64,000 bases of DNA. Source: Betaproteobacteria bacterium. GTDB lineage: Bacteria; Pseudomonadota; Gammaproteobacteria; Burkholderiales; Rhodocyclaceae. Below the pieces are notes generated by a model. The model worked only from the letters and a program-made list of their open reading frames with translations, ran no database searches and was not told where the DNA came from. Numbering within the stretch: position 1 is the first letter of the stretch; the number at the start of each line of letters is the position of its first letter. The stretch covers positions 263,541-327,540 of the forward strand of contig JAHRYW010000002.1 in NCBI GenBank assembly GCA_020621865.1, read 5' to 3'. Below are positions 8,853 through 18,603 of the stretch, piece after piece. A program made the position numbers and the translations under genes.

Positions 8853-9857
8853 ATGAAAGTTTCCAAGCTGCTGATGGGCCTGTTTGCCGGAGCCATGTCG
8901 CTGGCCGTGTACGCACAGCAACCTATCGTTATCAAGTTCAGTCACGTTGTTGCGGCCGATACCCCGAAGGGCAAGGCGGCCGAGATGTTTGCCAAGAAGG
9001 CCAACGAGTTGACCCAGGGCAAGGTCAAGGTTGAGGTTTATGCCAATTCGACCTTGTACAAGGACAAGGAAGAAATGGAAGCGCTGCAGCTGGGCGCCGT
9101 GCAGATGCTGGCGCCGTCGCTGGCCAAGTTCGGCCCCCTCGGTGTCAAGGAATTCGAGGTCTTCGATCTGCCCTTCATCTTCAATGGCTATGACGACCTG
9201 CACAAAGTCACCGGCGGTGCGGTCGGCAAGAATCTGCTGGCCAAGCTGGAGCCCAAGGGCATCAAGGGCCTGGCGTTCTGGGACAACGGATTCAAGTCCT
9301 TCTCGGCCAATACACCGATCAAGACGCCGGCTGACCTGAAAGGCAAGAAAATGCGCATTCAGTCTTCAAAGGTTCTTGAAGAGCAGATGCGTTCAATCGG
9401 CTCCTTGCCTCAGGTGATGGCTTTCTCCGAGGTTTACCAGGCGCTGCAGACCGGTGTGGTCGATGGGACTGAAAACCCGATTTCCAACCTGTATACCCAG
9501 AAGATGCACGAAGTGCAAAAACACCTAGCGCTGACCGATCACGGTTATCTCGGCTATGCGGTCATCGTCAACAAGAAGTTCTGGGAAGGTCTGCCGGCAG
9601 ATATCCGCAAGCAGCTTGAAGATGCCATGGAGCAGTCGACGCGCTATGCCAACCAGATTGCCAAGGTCGAGAATGACAGCGCGCTGGATGCGGTGAAGAA
9701 GAGCGGCAAGACGGCCGTCTACGTGCCGACCAAGGAAGAGCGCCTGGCCTTTAAGAAGGCCATGGTGCCCGTGCATCAGAAGATGGAAGGGCGGATTGGC
9801 AAGGAGGTCATCCAGGCGGTCTACAAGGACATCGGCTTCAAGCCGGATAGCCTGTAA
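8853..9857 (+). CDS. dctP: TRAP C4-dicarboxylate-binding protein DctP
   Basis: This 334-aa periplasmic solute receptor belongs to a TRAP transporter. The signal peptide MKVSKLLMGLFAGAMSLAVYA is followed by the mature start QQPIVIKFSHVVAADTPKG. The family's substrate Arg lies in KKMRIQSSKVLEEQM, and the VVDGTENPISNLYTQK motif is typical of DctP. The ATG at 8853 was chosen because GGAGGAG lies just upstream and a signal peptide follows. It is the first gene of dctPQM and feeds dicarboxylate to the DctQM membrane complex. Confidence 0.95.
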   Translation: MKVSKLLMGLFAGAMSLAVYAQQPIVIKFSHVVAADTPKGKAAEMFAKKANELTQGKVKVEVYANSTLYKDKEEMEALQLGAVQMLAPSLAKFGPLGVKEFEVFDLPFIFNGYDDLHKVTGGAVGKNLLAKLEPKGIKGLAFWDNGFKSFSANTPIKTPADLKGKKMRIQSSKVLEEQMRSIGSLPQVMAFSEVYQALQTGVVDGTENPISNLYTQKMHEVQKHLALTDHGYLGYAVIVNKKFWEGLPADIRKQLEDAMEQSTRYANQIAKVENDSALDAVKKSGKTAVYVPTKEERLAFKKAMVPVHQKMEGRIGKEVIQAVYKDIGFKPDSL

Positions 9858-9918
9858 CCCGCAGCGCAATAACTAGATCGGGGGCTGCGGCCCCCGAATC
9901 ACACCGGGGGAACTCACT

Positions 9919-10704
9919 ATGTTCAACAAGCTACTCAACCACCTCGAAGAGTTGCTGGTCACTTTCCTGATGGGGGCGGCCACGCTGATTATCTTCGTGT
10001 CCGTGGCGCATCGCTACATGGCCGGGGTTGAAATCCCCGGCTTGCAGGACTGGCTGCTCAGTCTCAACTTTGGCTGGGCGCAGGAACTCTGCATCATCAT
10101 GTTCGTCTGGATGGCCAAGTTCGGTGCGGCATATGGCGTGCGAACCGGCATCCACGTGGGTGTCGACGTGCTGATCAACCGCCTCGAAGACAACATGCGC
10201 GGCAAGTTCATTATTTTCGGACTGCTGGCCGGTGCGTTGTTCACCGGTATTGTCGGTTCCCTGGGCGCCCAGTTCGTCTGGGAAAACGGCGCTCACTATG
10301 CCATTTACAATTTCCTGGGCATTGCTGGCGAAGATTTGTACGAAGGTCCGACGACACCTGACCTCGAATGGCCGACCTGGATCGTCTACAGCGCCATTCC
10401 GCTCGGCTCGTCGCTGATGTGTTTCCGCTTCCTGCAAGTGGCCTGGGGTTTCGTCAAAACGGGCGAACTGCCGCACCACGACCACGGCCATGTCGAAGGC
10501 CTGGAGGAAGAGGAAAAACTGCCGATTGACGTCGACGTCTATGGGATGGGCGACAACCTGCACATGCATGACCTGAAGCACGAGCAGCTCGGTGAACGCC
10601 GCAGTGGCGAAGAACGTCGCCATGGTGACGAAGCGGCTTCGGAGAAGGAGCGTCGCCTCGGCGAACGCCGCATTGCAGATGACAAGCAAGGAGATCAGCA
10701 ATGA
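9919..10704 (+). CDS. dctQ: TRAP small permease DctQ with extended charged tail
   Basis: DctQ is the small four-helix membrane subunit of TRAP carriers. Helices lie at about 12-35, 55-80, 95-118 and 150-172, and the segment WAQELCIIMFVWMAKFGAA is characteristic. At 261 aa it is longer than most family members. After the last helix comes a hydrophilic tail of about 80 residues rich in Glu, Arg and His (HHDHGHVEG and repeated GERR units). That tail is unusual. It overlaps dctM by ATGA, implying translational coupling. Confidence 0.92.
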   Translation: MFNKLLNHLEELLVTFLMGAATLIIFVSVAHRYMAGVEIPGLQDWLLSLNFGWAQELCIIMFVWMAKFGAAYGVRTGIHVGVDVLINRLEDNMRGKFIIFGLLAGALFTGIVGSLGAQFVWENGAHYAIYNFLGIAGEDLYEGPTTPDLEWPTWIVYSAIPLGSSLMCFRFLQVAWGFVKTGELPHHDHGHVEGLEEEEKLPIDVDVYGMGDNLHMHDLKHEQLGERRSGEERRHGDEAASEKERRLGERRIADDKQGDQQ

Positions 10705-11984
10705 ACGCCCTGGTGATTTTCGGCCTACTGGCCGTCCTCATGCTGACCGGCATGCCGATTTCGATTTCGCTCGGCCTGACCGTTCTGACCTTCCTGTTCA
10801 CGATGACCCAGGTACCGCTCGAGTCGGTGGCGCTGAAGCTTTTTACTGGCATCGAGAAGTTCGAGATCATGGCCATCCCCTTCTTTATCCTGGCCGGCAA
10901 CTTCCTGACCCATGGCGGGGTGGCCAAGCGGATGATCAACTTCGCCACGTCGATGGTTGGCCACTGGTATGGCGGTCTCGGTCTGGCCGGCGTGCTGGCC
11001 TGCGCGCTGTTCGCCGCGGTGTCCGGTTCCAGCCCGGCGACGGTGGTGGCGATTGGCTCCATCCTGCTGCCGGCCATGGTCAAGGCGGGCTTTCCGAACA
11101 AGTTCGGGGCTGGGGTGATTGCCACCTCCGGAGCGCTCGGCATCCTGATTCCGCCGTCCATTGTCATGGTGATGTACTCAGTCGCAACCAATACTTCGGT
11201 TGGCGCGCTGTTCATGGCTGGTGTTCTGCCGGGTCTGGCGCTGGCGGCAACGCTGGGCGGTGTGACCTGGTATCGCGCCAAGAAATTTGACTACCCGCGC
11301 CAGCCGAAGGCGACCTGGGCCGAGCGCTGGCAAGCGTTCCGCGCCTCGGTCTGGGGGCTGTTACTGATTGTCGTGGTCATGGGCGGTATCTACACCGGCA
11401 TTTTTACGCCAACCGAAGCGGCGGCAATGTCCGCGGTCTACGCCTTCATCTGCGCAGTGTTCATCTATCGCGATCTGGGTCTGAAGGACGTGCCGAAGGT
11501 GCTGCTCAACTCGGCCAACATGTCGGCGATGTTGCTCTACATCATCACCAACGCCGTGCTCTTCTCGTTCATCATGACCAACGAGAATATTCCGCAGGCT
11601 TTGGCTGACTGGATGCTGGGCAATGGGCTCGGGATGATCACCTTCCTGCTGGCGGTGAATGTCATCCTGTTGCTGGCCGGTAATTTCATGGAGCCGTCGT
11701 CGATCGTGCTGATTTTTGCGCCCATCCTGTTCCCTGTGGCTGTGGCGCTGGGCATTCACCCGGTGCACTTCGGCATCCTGATGGTGGTCAACATGGAGGT
11801 CGGCATGTGTCACCCGCCGGTTGGTCTCAATCTGTACGTGGCGTCAGGTATTACCAAGATGGGCATCACCGAGTTGACCGTGGCCGTCTGGCCGTGGCTG
11901 CTGTCGATGCTGTGTTTCCTGATGCTGGTGACGTACTGGCCCGGCTTGTCGCTGTGGCTGCCCCAGCAACTAGGCATGATTTAA
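10701..11984 (+). CDS. dctM: TRAP large permease DctM
   Basis: The 427-aa twelve-helix transport subunit of the TRAP complex belongs to the IT superfamily. It begins MNALVIFGLLAVLMLTGMPI. It carries the conserved FFILAGNFLTHGGVAKRM, the AAVSGSSPATVVAIGSILLPAM loop, the SGALGILIPPSIVMV segment and, near the C-terminus, HPPVGLNLYVASGI. It acts with DctP and DctQ to drive Na+-coupled high-affinity dicarboxylate uptake. It is the last gene of the operon and is followed by a GC-rich hairpin. Confidence 0.96.
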   Translation: MNALVIFGLLAVLMLTGMPISISLGLTVLTFLFTMTQVPLESVALKLFTGIEKFEIMAIPFFILAGNFLTHGGVAKRMINFATSMVGHWYGGLGLAGVLACALFAAVSGSSPATVVAIGSILLPAMVKAGFPNKFGAGVIATSGALGILIPPSIVMVMYSVATNTSVGALFMAGVLPGLALAATLGGVTWYRAKKFDYPRQPKATWAERWQAFRASVWGLLLIVVVMGGIYTGIFTPTEAAAMSAVYAFICAVFIYRDLGLKDVPKVLLNSANMSAMLLYIITNAVLFSFIMTNENIPQALADWMLGNGLGMITFLLAVNVILLLAGNFMEPSSIVLIFAPILFPVAVALGIHPVHFGILMVVNMEVGMCHPPVGLNLYVASGITKMGITELTVAVWPWLLSMLCFLMLVTYWPGLSLWLPQQLGMI

Positions 11985-12006
11985 TCGAAGCGCTTTTCGC
12001 CATGCG

Positions 12007-12030
12007 AAGCCCCGGCCCTGGCCGGGGCTT
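12007..12030 (+). terminator. Terminator after dctM
   Basis: AAGCCCCGGCC and GGCCGGGGCTT form a perfect stem, followed by TCTGCTTT. It lies about 22 bases after the dctM stop. Confidence 0.8.
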
Positions 12031-12090
12031 TCTGCTTTCTAGCAAGGGGCTATGGCACAATCCACTCCCCGGAAATAGCACTGGACTCCC

Positions 12091-12777
12091 ATGAAGTTTG
12101 CCCTTGCCATCGTTGCGCTTGTTGTTGCGGCGCTTGTTCTGCCGTTTTTCATACCGGGTGCCGGGAAGCAGGAGGGGGTTGATCCGAACAGCAATCTGCC
12201 GTGGCAGATCGAGCTTGACGGCCAGGGCGGCAGCCGTGTTTTCGGGCTGAAGCCAGGCGTCAGCACGCTGGGGGATGTTCGCCAGCAACTGGGCAGCGAG
12301 ATCGAGGTGGCGATCATTGCCGAACCCGGCGAAATGGGTACGCTGGAGGGCTATTACTCGCAGGTGGCGCTAGGTTTTGTGCTGGCCAAGGTGATTGCTA
12401 CGGTCGATGGCAAAAATGAGGCAATTTCCGAAATGCGGGATCGCGCCGTCAAAGCCAAGCACATGGAAAGCACGACGCGCCGGATCACGCTCCACCCGGA
12501 TGATCTGGCGGCCGCCGACCAGTTGCCGATCAAGGCGATTTCGGTGATTCCGACGGTTAATCTCGATGAGGCAACGGTTGTCCAGCGCTTTGGTCCGCCG
12601 GGCGAGCGCGTGGTCGTTTCGGAAAAACGCGTCCATCTGCTTTATCCGGACAAGGGGCTCGATATCGTGGTCGACGCCGACGGCAAGGAGCTGTTTCAGT
12701 ACGTCGCACCACGCAACTTCGCTCTCCTGCGCGATCCTCTGCTGGCATCGGGTAACGCAAAAGCCGTTACGCAGTGA
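12091..12777 (+). CDS. Uncharacterised membrane-anchored protein
   Basis: The product is 228 aa with one N-terminal hydrophobic helix (residues 3-22), so it is probably anchored in the inner membrane with the rest in the periplasm. The soluble part has two similar-looking segments, FGLKPGVSTLGDVRQQLG and VNLDEATVVQRFGPPGE. Both resemble small outer-membrane-assembly (SmpA/OmlA/BLIP-like) folds in which a gly-rich turn leads to a helix; that reading is a guess. I do not recognise a named family. Residues about 101-115 are encoded over an antisense copy of the dispersed repeat. It lies alone between dctM and ndk. Confidence 0.7.
   Translation: MKFALAIVALVVAALVLPFFIPGAGKQEGVDPNSNLPWQIELDGQGGSRVFGLKPGVSTLGDVRQQLGSEIEVAIIAEPGEMGTLEGYYSQVALGFVLAKVIATVDGKNEAISEMRDRAVKAKHMESTTRRITLHPDDLAAADQLPIKAISVIPTVNLDEATVVQRFGPPGERVVVSEKRVHLLYPDKGLDIVVDADGKELFQYVAPRNFALLRDPLLASGNAKAVTQ
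12393..12434 (-). repeat. Dispersed repeat, copy 3 (degenerate, inside an uncharacterised gene)
   Basis: The plus strand reads TTGCTACGGTCGATGGCAAAAA followed by an AATTTCCGAAAT block, i.e. the repeat in minus orientation. It agrees with the other copies over the TGCTACGGTCG core, the A-run and the AATTTC-AAAT end. It is more diverged than the rest and lies in frame inside the gene without disrupting it. Confidence 0.6.
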
Positions 12778-12849
12778 TACGGGCGTTTGCGTTCCGAGTC
12801 TGCTAAAATTGCCCGTTTTTCAACTGACTAGCTTTCCCGGAGCAATCTC

Positions 12850-13278
12850 ATGGCTATCGAACGCACCCTCTCCATCATCAAACCCGACGCAGTTGCCAAG
12901 AACGTCATCGGCAAGATCTACTCCCGTTTCGAATCCAACGGCCTGAAGATCGTCGCCTCCAAGATGGCCTGGCTGTCCCCGCAGGAAGCCGGTGCCTTCT
13001 ACGCTGTGCACAAGGAACGCCCCTTCTTCAAGGATCTGGTCTCCTTCATGATCTCCGGTCCGGTGATGATTCAGGTTCTCGAAGGCGAAAACGCCATCGC
13101 CAAGAACCGCGAGCTGATGGGCGCCACCGACCCGAAGAAGGCTGACGCCGGCACCATCCGCGCCGATTTCGCCGAATCCATCGATGCCAACGCTGTCCAT
13201 GGCTCTGACGCCCCGGAAACCGCCGCTGTCGAAATCGGCTTCTTCTTCCCGGGCATGAACGTCTATTCCGGCCGTTGA
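12850..13278 (+). CDS. ndk: Nucleoside diphosphate kinase
   Basis: The 142-aa enzyme balances nucleoside triphosphate pools by ping-pong phosphate transfer through a phosphohistidine. The protein begins [15 protein letters not shown]. The catalytic His is in [12 protein letters not shown], and [11 protein letters not shown] and the Kpn-loop region are present. Length is normal. It is the first gene of a long co-directional housekeeping run. A candidate -10 (TAAAAT) lies about 45 bases before the start. Confidence 0.97.
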   Translation: MAIERTLSIIKPDAVAKNVIGKIYSRFESNGLKIVASKMAWLSPQEAGAFYAVHKERPFFKDLVSFMISGPVMIQVLEGENAIAKNRELMGATDPKKADAGTIRADFAESIDANAVHGSDAPETAAVEIGFFFPGMNVYSGR

Positions 13279-13288
13279 TCAAAACTGC

Positions 13289-14383
13289 ATGACCGTCAAT
13301 CTGCTGGATTTCGATGGCGAAGGCCTGACTGCCTGGTTTGCCGAACAGGGCGAAAAGCCCTTCCGCGCCCGCCAGGTGTTGCGCTGGATCCATCGCTCCG
13401 GCGTGGCGGACTTCGACGCCATGACCGACATCGCCAAGAGCCTGCGCGAAAAGCTCAAGGCGAGGGCGGTGGTGGCGCCGCCGGCGGTCGTTTCCGACAA
13501 GCTGTCGGATGACGGCACGCGCAAGTTTTTGATTGATGTCGGTAACGGCAACGCGGTCGAAACGGTGTTCATTCCCGAAGACGACCGCGGCACGCTGTGC
13601 ATCTCGACGCAGGCCGGTTGCGCGCTGGACTGTGCCTTCTGTTCGACCGGCAAGCAGGGCTTCAATCGCAACCTGTCAGTGGCCGAAATCATCGGTCAGT
13701 TGTGGCAGGCCAACAAGGCACTGGGTGCCGTTCACGGCGACGAGCGGATCATTTCCAACGTCGTCCTGATGGGCATGGGCGAGCCGCTCGCCAATTTTGA
13801 AAATTCCGTCACCGCACTGCGCCTGATGCTCGACGACAATGCCTACGGATTGTCGCGCCGTCGGGTGACGGTCTCGACTTCCGGGCTGGTTCCGGTCATG
13901 GACAGGCTTGGCGACGAATGCCCGGTCGCCCTGGCCGTCTCGTTGCACGCGCCGAACGACCAGTTGCGCGACCAACTGGTGCCGATCAACCAGAAATACC
14001 CGCTCAATGAGCTGATGGCGGCCTGCAAGCGCTATCTCGACAAGGCGCCGCGCGATTTCATCACCTTCGAGTACATCATGCTCGACGGTATCAATGACAG
14101 CGATGCCCATGCCCGCGAACTGCTGGCATTGGTCAAGAATGTCCATTGCAAATTCAACCTGATTCCCTTCAACCCCTTCCCGGGGTCGCCGTTCAAGCGC
14201 TCGCCGGCGGAGCGGGTGCGCCGGTTTGCCGAAATCCTGATTCAGGCCGGCATTGTCACCACGACGCGCAAGACGCGCGGTGACGACATTGATGCGGCCT
14301 GTGGCCAATTGGCCGGTCAGGTCAAGGACAAGACCCGGCGAACCGCCGGACGAGTGATTCCCCTGATGGAGGCAAGTTCGTGA
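13289..14383 (+). CDS. rlmN: Dual-specificity 23S rRNA/tRNA adenine-C2 methyltransferase RlmN
   Basis: This radical-SAM enzyme methylates A2503 of 23S rRNA and A37 of some tRNAs. The 364-aa protein has the CxxxCxxC cluster motif ([11 protein letters not shown]), the [10 protein letters not shown] motif, and the C-terminal DIDAACGQL whose Cys is the methylated acceptor. It lies between ndk and pilW, a frequent betaproteobacterial order. It overlaps the GTG start of the next gene. Confidence 0.97.
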   Translation: MTVNLLDFDGEGLTAWFAEQGEKPFRARQVLRWIHRSGVADFDAMTDIAKSLREKLKARAVVAPPAVVSDKLSDDGTRKFLIDVGNGNAVETVFIPEDDRGTLCISTQAGCALDCAFCSTGKQGFNRNLSVAEIIGQLWQANKALGAVHGDERIISNVVLMGMGEPLANFENSVTALRLMLDDNAYGLSRRRVTVSTSGLVPVMDRLGDECPVALAVSLHAPNDQLRDQLVPINQKYPLNELMAACKRYLDKAPRDFITFEYIMLDGINDSDAHARELLALVKNVHCKFNLIPFNPFPGSPFKRSPAERVRRFAEILIQAGIVTTTRKTRGDDIDAACGQLAGQVKDKTRRTAGRVIPLMEASS

Positions 14384-15180
14384 AAGTCTGTTCCCTGAAG
14401 AACGCTGTTGCGGGTATCGGTTTGGCTATCTGCCTGATCACCTCGGTACAGGCGCAAAACAATTACAACCCAGCGACTGGTACGCAGTCGCAAGGCGTAG
14501 GCGAGCCCCGAGAGCGGGCCAAGATTCACACCGAACTGGGCGCCATGTACTTTCAGGTTGGCAACAATGCGGTTGCGCTGGATGAATTACAGATCGCGAT
14601 CAGTGCCGACTCCAGCTATTTCCCCGCCTACAGCGTTCGCGGACTGGTTCGTCTGGGATTGAAGGAGTACGACAAGGCTGAGGATGATTTTCGCCAAGCC
14701 CTGAATATCGCGCCCAACGACCCCGAGGTGAACAACAATTATGGCTGGTTCCTCTGTCAGACCGGCAAGGAGCGCCAGTCGATCGCTTATTTCCTGAATG
14801 CCCTGAAGAGTCCGCTCTATGAAACCCCGGATCGTGCCTACACGAACGCCGGGACTTGCGCCCTGAAGGCCGGTGACCTGGAAGGGGCGCAAAACTATTT
14901 GCTGAAGGCCTTGCAGCTTTCTCGCGATGGAGCTCTGAACGCACGCATCGAATTGGCCAAGCTGTTCTACAAGCGTGGAATTCTCGAAGAATCAAAAATT
15001 TACCTGAATGACGCGCTACGAATGATGGAGCCGCCCACAGCCGACGCACTGTGGCTCGGTTTGCGACTTGAGCGCAAATTGGGTAACCGGAGTGGCGAGA
15101 GCGGGTATGCCTCGCAACTGCGTAGTCGCTATCCGTCGTCGCCGGAGTATCAGGAATTCCTGAAGGGCAGTTTTGAATGA
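14380..15180 (+). CDS. pilW: Type IV pilus biogenesis/stability protein PilW (PilF)
   Basis: This 266-aa TPR protein is needed for the outer-membrane PilQ secretin. The signal sequence ([20 protein letters not shown], about 1-25) is followed by TPR units. Examples are [44 protein letters not shown] and [16 protein letters not shown], which is typical of PilF/PilW. The GTG start overlaps the rlmN stop. It lacks a clear lipobox, unlike Pseudomonas PilF, so how it is held in the envelope is unclear. It overlaps rodZ by ATGA. Confidence 0.88.
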   Translation: MKVCSLKNAVAGIGLAICLITSVQAQNNYNPATGTQSQGVGEPRERAKIHTELGAMYFQVGNNAVALDELQIAISADSSYFPAYSVRGLVRLGLKEYDKAEDDFRQALNIAPNDPEVNNNYGWFLCQTGKERQSIAYFLNALKSPLYETPDRAYTNAGTCALKAGDLEGAQNYLLKALQLSRDGALNARIELAKLFYKRGILEESKIYLNDALRMMEPPTADALWLGLRLERKLGNRSGESGYASQLRSRYPSSPEYQEFLKGSFE

Positions 15181-16079
15181 GTGAGCAGGTCAATATCGAG
15201 AATGTTGTTGGAGACGACAGCGCTGTCGCTGTAGAACAACCCGTAGGCGAGAAGCTTCGCCAGGCCAGAGAGGCGCTGGGCTTACAGGTTGGCGATATCG
15301 CCCAGACCCTGAAACTTGGCAGCAGGCAGGTAGAGGCCCTGGAAAGCGGCGATTGGCAGCACCTGCCGGGGCAAACCTTCATCCGTGGTTTCGTGCGCAA
15401 TTATGCGCGCTTGGTTCAGGTCGATTCGGCTCCCCTGATGCTTCAGTTGGATGTGGTCCTGGAGAAACCAGCTGACAACCTGGCCATTCAGAATTCTCGT
15501 CCAGCATCGATGCCCCAGTCCGGCGGTACCGCTTCCCGGCGGGATCGGGTGGTGGTGCTGATCGGTGCCATTCTGGTTGTCTTGGCTTCCCTGATCTATT
15601 TTCTGATTCCAGCCGATCTTGGTCCGCTGCACGATGGCATGCAGGCGCTGCTCAATTCGATGTCGCGCAAGGAAGCGCCCGCCCCGGCACCTGCAGCACC
15701 GGTGGCAGACCCGGTCTTCCCGCCGGGTGCAACACCGCAGCAGATCATGAATCCCCAGGCGCTGGCGCCCGCGGAAATCACCCCGCCGCCTCCGGCTGCA
15801 GCACAAGCCGATGCCGCGCCCGCCGCTACCTCGGTGGCGACAGCGCCGCAGATGCGTTTCCTGTTTGACAAGGAGTCCTGGCTCGAAGTCAGGGATCGTG
15901 ACAACAAGGTCGTTTTCTCGCAGCGTCTGGCAGCAGGAACTGAGCAGGTCCTGTCCGGCCAGGGGCCGTTGTCGCTGACTATCGGCTACGCGCCTGGCGT
16001 CAGGGTTTTCTGGCATGGTCAGGCGATCGATCTGGCGCCGCATACCAAGGGCGATGTGGCCCGTCTGGTTCTGGAGTAA
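15177..16079 (+). CDS. rodZ: RodZ-like cell-shape protein with HTH domain
   Basis: The 300-aa protein has three parts. An N-terminal HTH-type domain (GEKLRQAREALGLQVGDIAQ, then VEALESGDW) is followed by a single transmembrane helix (about 122-142) and a Pro/Ala-rich periplasmic linker. The C-terminal DUF4115 beta domain starts near residue 220 (MRFLFDKESWLEVRDRDNKV). RodZ connects MreB filaments to the cell-wall elongation complex. The position before ispG and hisS is conserved in proteobacteria. It is coupled to pilW by an ATGA overlap. Confidence 0.88.
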   Translation: MSEQVNIENVVGDDSAVAVEQPVGEKLRQAREALGLQVGDIAQTLKLGSRQVEALESGDWQHLPGQTFIRGFVRNYARLVQVDSAPLMLQLDVVLEKPADNLAIQNSRPASMPQSGGTASRRDRVVVLIGAILVVLASLIYFLIPADLGPLHDGMQALLNSMSRKEAPAPAPAAPVADPVFPPGATPQQIMNPQALAPAEITPPPPAAAQADAAPAATSVATAPQMRFLFDKESWLEVRDRDNKVVFSQRLAAGTEQVLSGQGPLSLTIGYAPGVRVFWHGQAIDLAPHTKGDVARLVLE

Positions 16080-16082
16080 GCA

Positions 16083-17312
16083 GTGAGCGAAGTGCAAAAA
16101 CGGCCGACCCGTTCCTGTCTGGTTGGTCATGTTCGGATGGGCGGCGTGGCTCCGGTGGTCGTTCAGTCGATGACCAACACGGATACCGCCGACTATCTGG
16201 CGACGGCCTTGCAAACCGCCGAATTGGCAAGGGCTGGTTCCGAACTGGTGCGGATCACGGTCAACTCGCCGGAAGCGGCGGCGGCTGTGCCGAAGATTCG
16301 TGAGCACCTGGATCGGTTGAACTGCAATGTGCCGCTGATCGGTGATTTTCACTATAACGGCCATCGCTTGCTGACCGAGCACCCGGCCTGTGCCGAGGCC
16401 TTGGCCAAGTACCGGATCAACCCGGGCAACGTCGGTTTCGGCAAGAAGAAAGACGAGCAGTTCGCCCAGATGGTCGAGTTGGCCTGCAAGTACGACAAAC
16501 CAGTGCGTATTGGCGTCAATTGGGGCAGTCTCGACCAGGAATTGCTGGCGCGGATCATGGACGAGAACTCCCGCCGTTCGCAGCCCCTCGATGCAACCGA
16601 AATGATGCGCCATGCCATGGTGACCTCAGCGCTGGAATCAGCTGCCAAGGCCGAAGAGGTGGGGCTGGCAGGCGAGAAGATCATCCTGTCGTGCAAGGTT
16701 TCCAGCGTGCAGGATCTGATTGCCATCTACCGCGAGCTGTCCAGGCGTGCCGATTACGCGTTGCACCTCGGTTTGACTGAGGCTGGCATGGGTTCCAAAG
16801 GAATTGTTGCGTCAACCGCGGCGCTTTCGGTGCTATTGCAGGAAGGCATCGGCGACACCATTCGCATCTCGCTGACGCCAGAGCCCGGTGGTTCGCGTTC
16901 GCAGGAGGTCATCGTTGCCCAGGAAATTCTGCAGACCATGGGCTTGCGCGCCTTTACCCCGATGGTTGCGGCTTGCCCGGGCTGTGGCCGGACAACCAGC
17001 ACCTTCTTCCAGGAACTGGCGGGCGAGGTGCAGAACTTCGTGCGCGCCAAGATGCCGGAGTGGAAGCTAAAGTATGACGGTGCCGAGAACATGACACTGG
17101 CCGTCATGGGCTGCATCGTCAATGGCCCGGGCGAGTCGAAGCATGCCAACATTGGCATCTCGCTGCCGGGGACCGGCGAAGCACCGTCGGCACCGGTTTA
17201 CGAAGATGGCGTCAAGACGGTCACCCTGAAGGGGGACAATATCGCCAACGAATTCAAGCAAATCATCGAGCGCTATGTCGAGCGCACCTATACCAAGAAA
17301 CTGAAGTCATGA
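16083..17312 (+). CDS. ispG: 4-hydroxy-3-methylbut-2-enyl diphosphate synthase IspG
   Basis: This enzyme carries out the penultimate step of the MEP isoprenoid pathway, converting MEcPP to HMBPP with a [4Fe-4S] cluster. The 409-aa protein has the cluster cysteines in ACPGCGRTT and [10 protein letters not shown]. It also has the N-terminal TIM-barrel hallmarks [11 protein letters not shown] and [11 protein letters not shown]. Translation starts at GTG, 3 bases after the rodZ stop. It overlaps hisS by ATGA, so it is part of the same operon. Confidence 0.97.
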   Translation: MSEVQKRPTRSCLVGHVRMGGVAPVVVQSMTNTDTADYLATALQTAELARAGSELVRITVNSPEAAAAVPKIREHLDRLNCNVPLIGDFHYNGHRLLTEHPACAEALAKYRINPGNVGFGKKKDEQFAQMVELACKYDKPVRIGVNWGSLDQELLARIMDENSRRSQPLDATEMMRHAMVTSALESAAKAEEVGLAGEKIILSCKVSSVQDLIAIYRELSRRADYALHLGLTEAGMGSKGIVASTAALSVLLQEGIGDTIRISLTPEPGGSRSQEVIVAQEILQTMGLRAFTPMVAACPGCGRTTSTFFQELAGEVQNFVRAKMPEWKLKYDGAENMTLAVMGCIVNGPGESKHANIGISLPGTGEAPSAPVYEDGVKTVTLKGDNIANEFKQIIERYVERTYTKKLKS

Positions 17313-18598
17313 GTCAAACCTTGCAAGCCGTCCGCGGGATGAACGATGTCCTGCCCGAGGAGGCTGAATTCTGGGAACTGTTCGAGGACACCATCCGTGC
17401 CTGGCTAAAGGGTTACGGTTATCGTCCAATACGCATGCCTATCGTCGAGCCGACGCCGCTGTTCAAGCGCGCCATTGGTGAAGTGACCGATATCGTCGAA
17501 AAGGAAATGTATTCCTTCATCGACGGCCTGAATGGTGAAGCCCTGACCTTGCGCCCGGAAGGTACGGCCGGGTGCGTACGTGCAGTCATCGAGCATAACC
17601 TGGCAGCGCGTCAGACGCAGCGCCTTTACTACATGGGGCAGATGTTCCGTCACGAACGCCCGCAGAAAGGGCGTTATCGCCAGTTCCACCAGGTTGGTGT
17701 CGAATCTTTCGGGATGAACGGACCGGATATCGATGCCGAAATGATCCTGATGGGTGCCCGTTTGTGGGCTGATCTCGGCCTTGACGGCATCGAACTGCAA
17801 CTCAACAGCCTCGGCCAGCCTGCGGAACGAGCTCTGCACCGGGCAGAACTGATTGCCTATTTCGAGGAAAATGCCGAATTACTCGACGAGGAGGCCAAGC
17901 GCCGCCTCCACACCAATCCGCTGCGCATTCTCGATACCAAAAATCCAGCGATGCAGGAACTCTGTGCCGCGGCGCCGAAGCTGATTGACTTCCTCGGCGC
18001 TGAATCGATGGGTCATTTTGAAGGTGTCCAGCGTGTGCTGCGCGATGCCGGTGTGTCTTTTACGATCAACCCGCGTCTGGTCCGTGGCCTCGATTATTAC
18101 AACCTGACCGTTTTCGAGTGGGTGACCGACAAGCTCGGCGCTCAGGGCACGGTCTGTGCAGGCGGTCGTTACGATGGCCTGGTTGAGCAACTGGGCGGCA
18201 AACCCACGCCGGCCTGCGGTTTTGCCATGGGTGTCGAACGCCTGATTGCCCTGATCAAGGAGTCGGGTGGCGAACCGGCGGCACCGGCGCCCGACGTGTA
18301 CCTGGTGCATCAGGGGGAGTCGGCATCCCGTATGGCCTTTCGTGTTGCTGAAGGTCTGCGCGACCAGGGCATCAACGTATTGCAGCATTGCGGTGGTGGT
18401 AGCTTCAAGTCGCAGATGAAGAAGGCCGACGGTTGCGGTGCGACGTTTGCAGTCATCATCGGCGATGACGAAGCGGCGACTGGCGAAGCGCAACTGAAGT
18501 CGTTGCGCGAAGAAGGCTCGGCCCAACTGAAACTGAAAATCGATGACCTGGCCGAAGCCATCATCGGACAACTGATTGATTCGGACGAAGAGGAATAA
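17309..18598 (+). CDS. hisS: Histidyl-tRNA synthetase
   Basis: This class II aminoacyl-tRNA synthetase has 429 aa. It begins [20 protein letters not shown], has motif 2 [17 protein letters not shown], the histidine-specific [14 protein letters not shown] and [13 protein letters not shown], and motif 3 GFAMGVERL. The C-terminal anticodon-binding domain (about 330-425) is intact. A paralogue without full synthetase function, hisZ, occurs further along. Confidence 0.98.
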   Translation: MSQTLQAVRGMNDVLPEEAEFWELFEDTIRAWLKGYGYRPIRMPIVEPTPLFKRAIGEVTDIVEKEMYSFIDGLNGEALTLRPEGTAGCVRAVIEHNLAARQTQRLYYMGQMFRHERPQKGRYRQFHQVGVESFGMNGPDIDAEMILMGARLWADLGLDGIELQLNSLGQPAERALHRAELIAYFEENAELLDEEAKRRLHTNPLRILDTKNPAMQELCAAAPKLIDFLGAESMGHFEGVQRVLRDAGVSFTINPRLVRGLDYYNLTVFEWVTDKLGAQGTVCAGGRYDGLVEQLGGKPTPACGFAMGVERLIALIKESGGEPAAPAPDVYLVHQGESASRMAFRVAEGLRDQGINVLQHCGGGSFKSQMKKADGCGATFAVIIGDDEAATGEAQLKSLREEGSAQLKLKIDDLAEAIIGQLIDSDEEE

Positions 18599-18603
18599 GC
18601 AGC

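Noticed and set aside
12808-12845. AAAATTGCCCGTTTTT before ndk as a repeat copy
   Set aside because: It resembles the first half of the repeat, but the GACCGTAGCATTT tail is lost. It is better read as the promoter/leader region of ndk.
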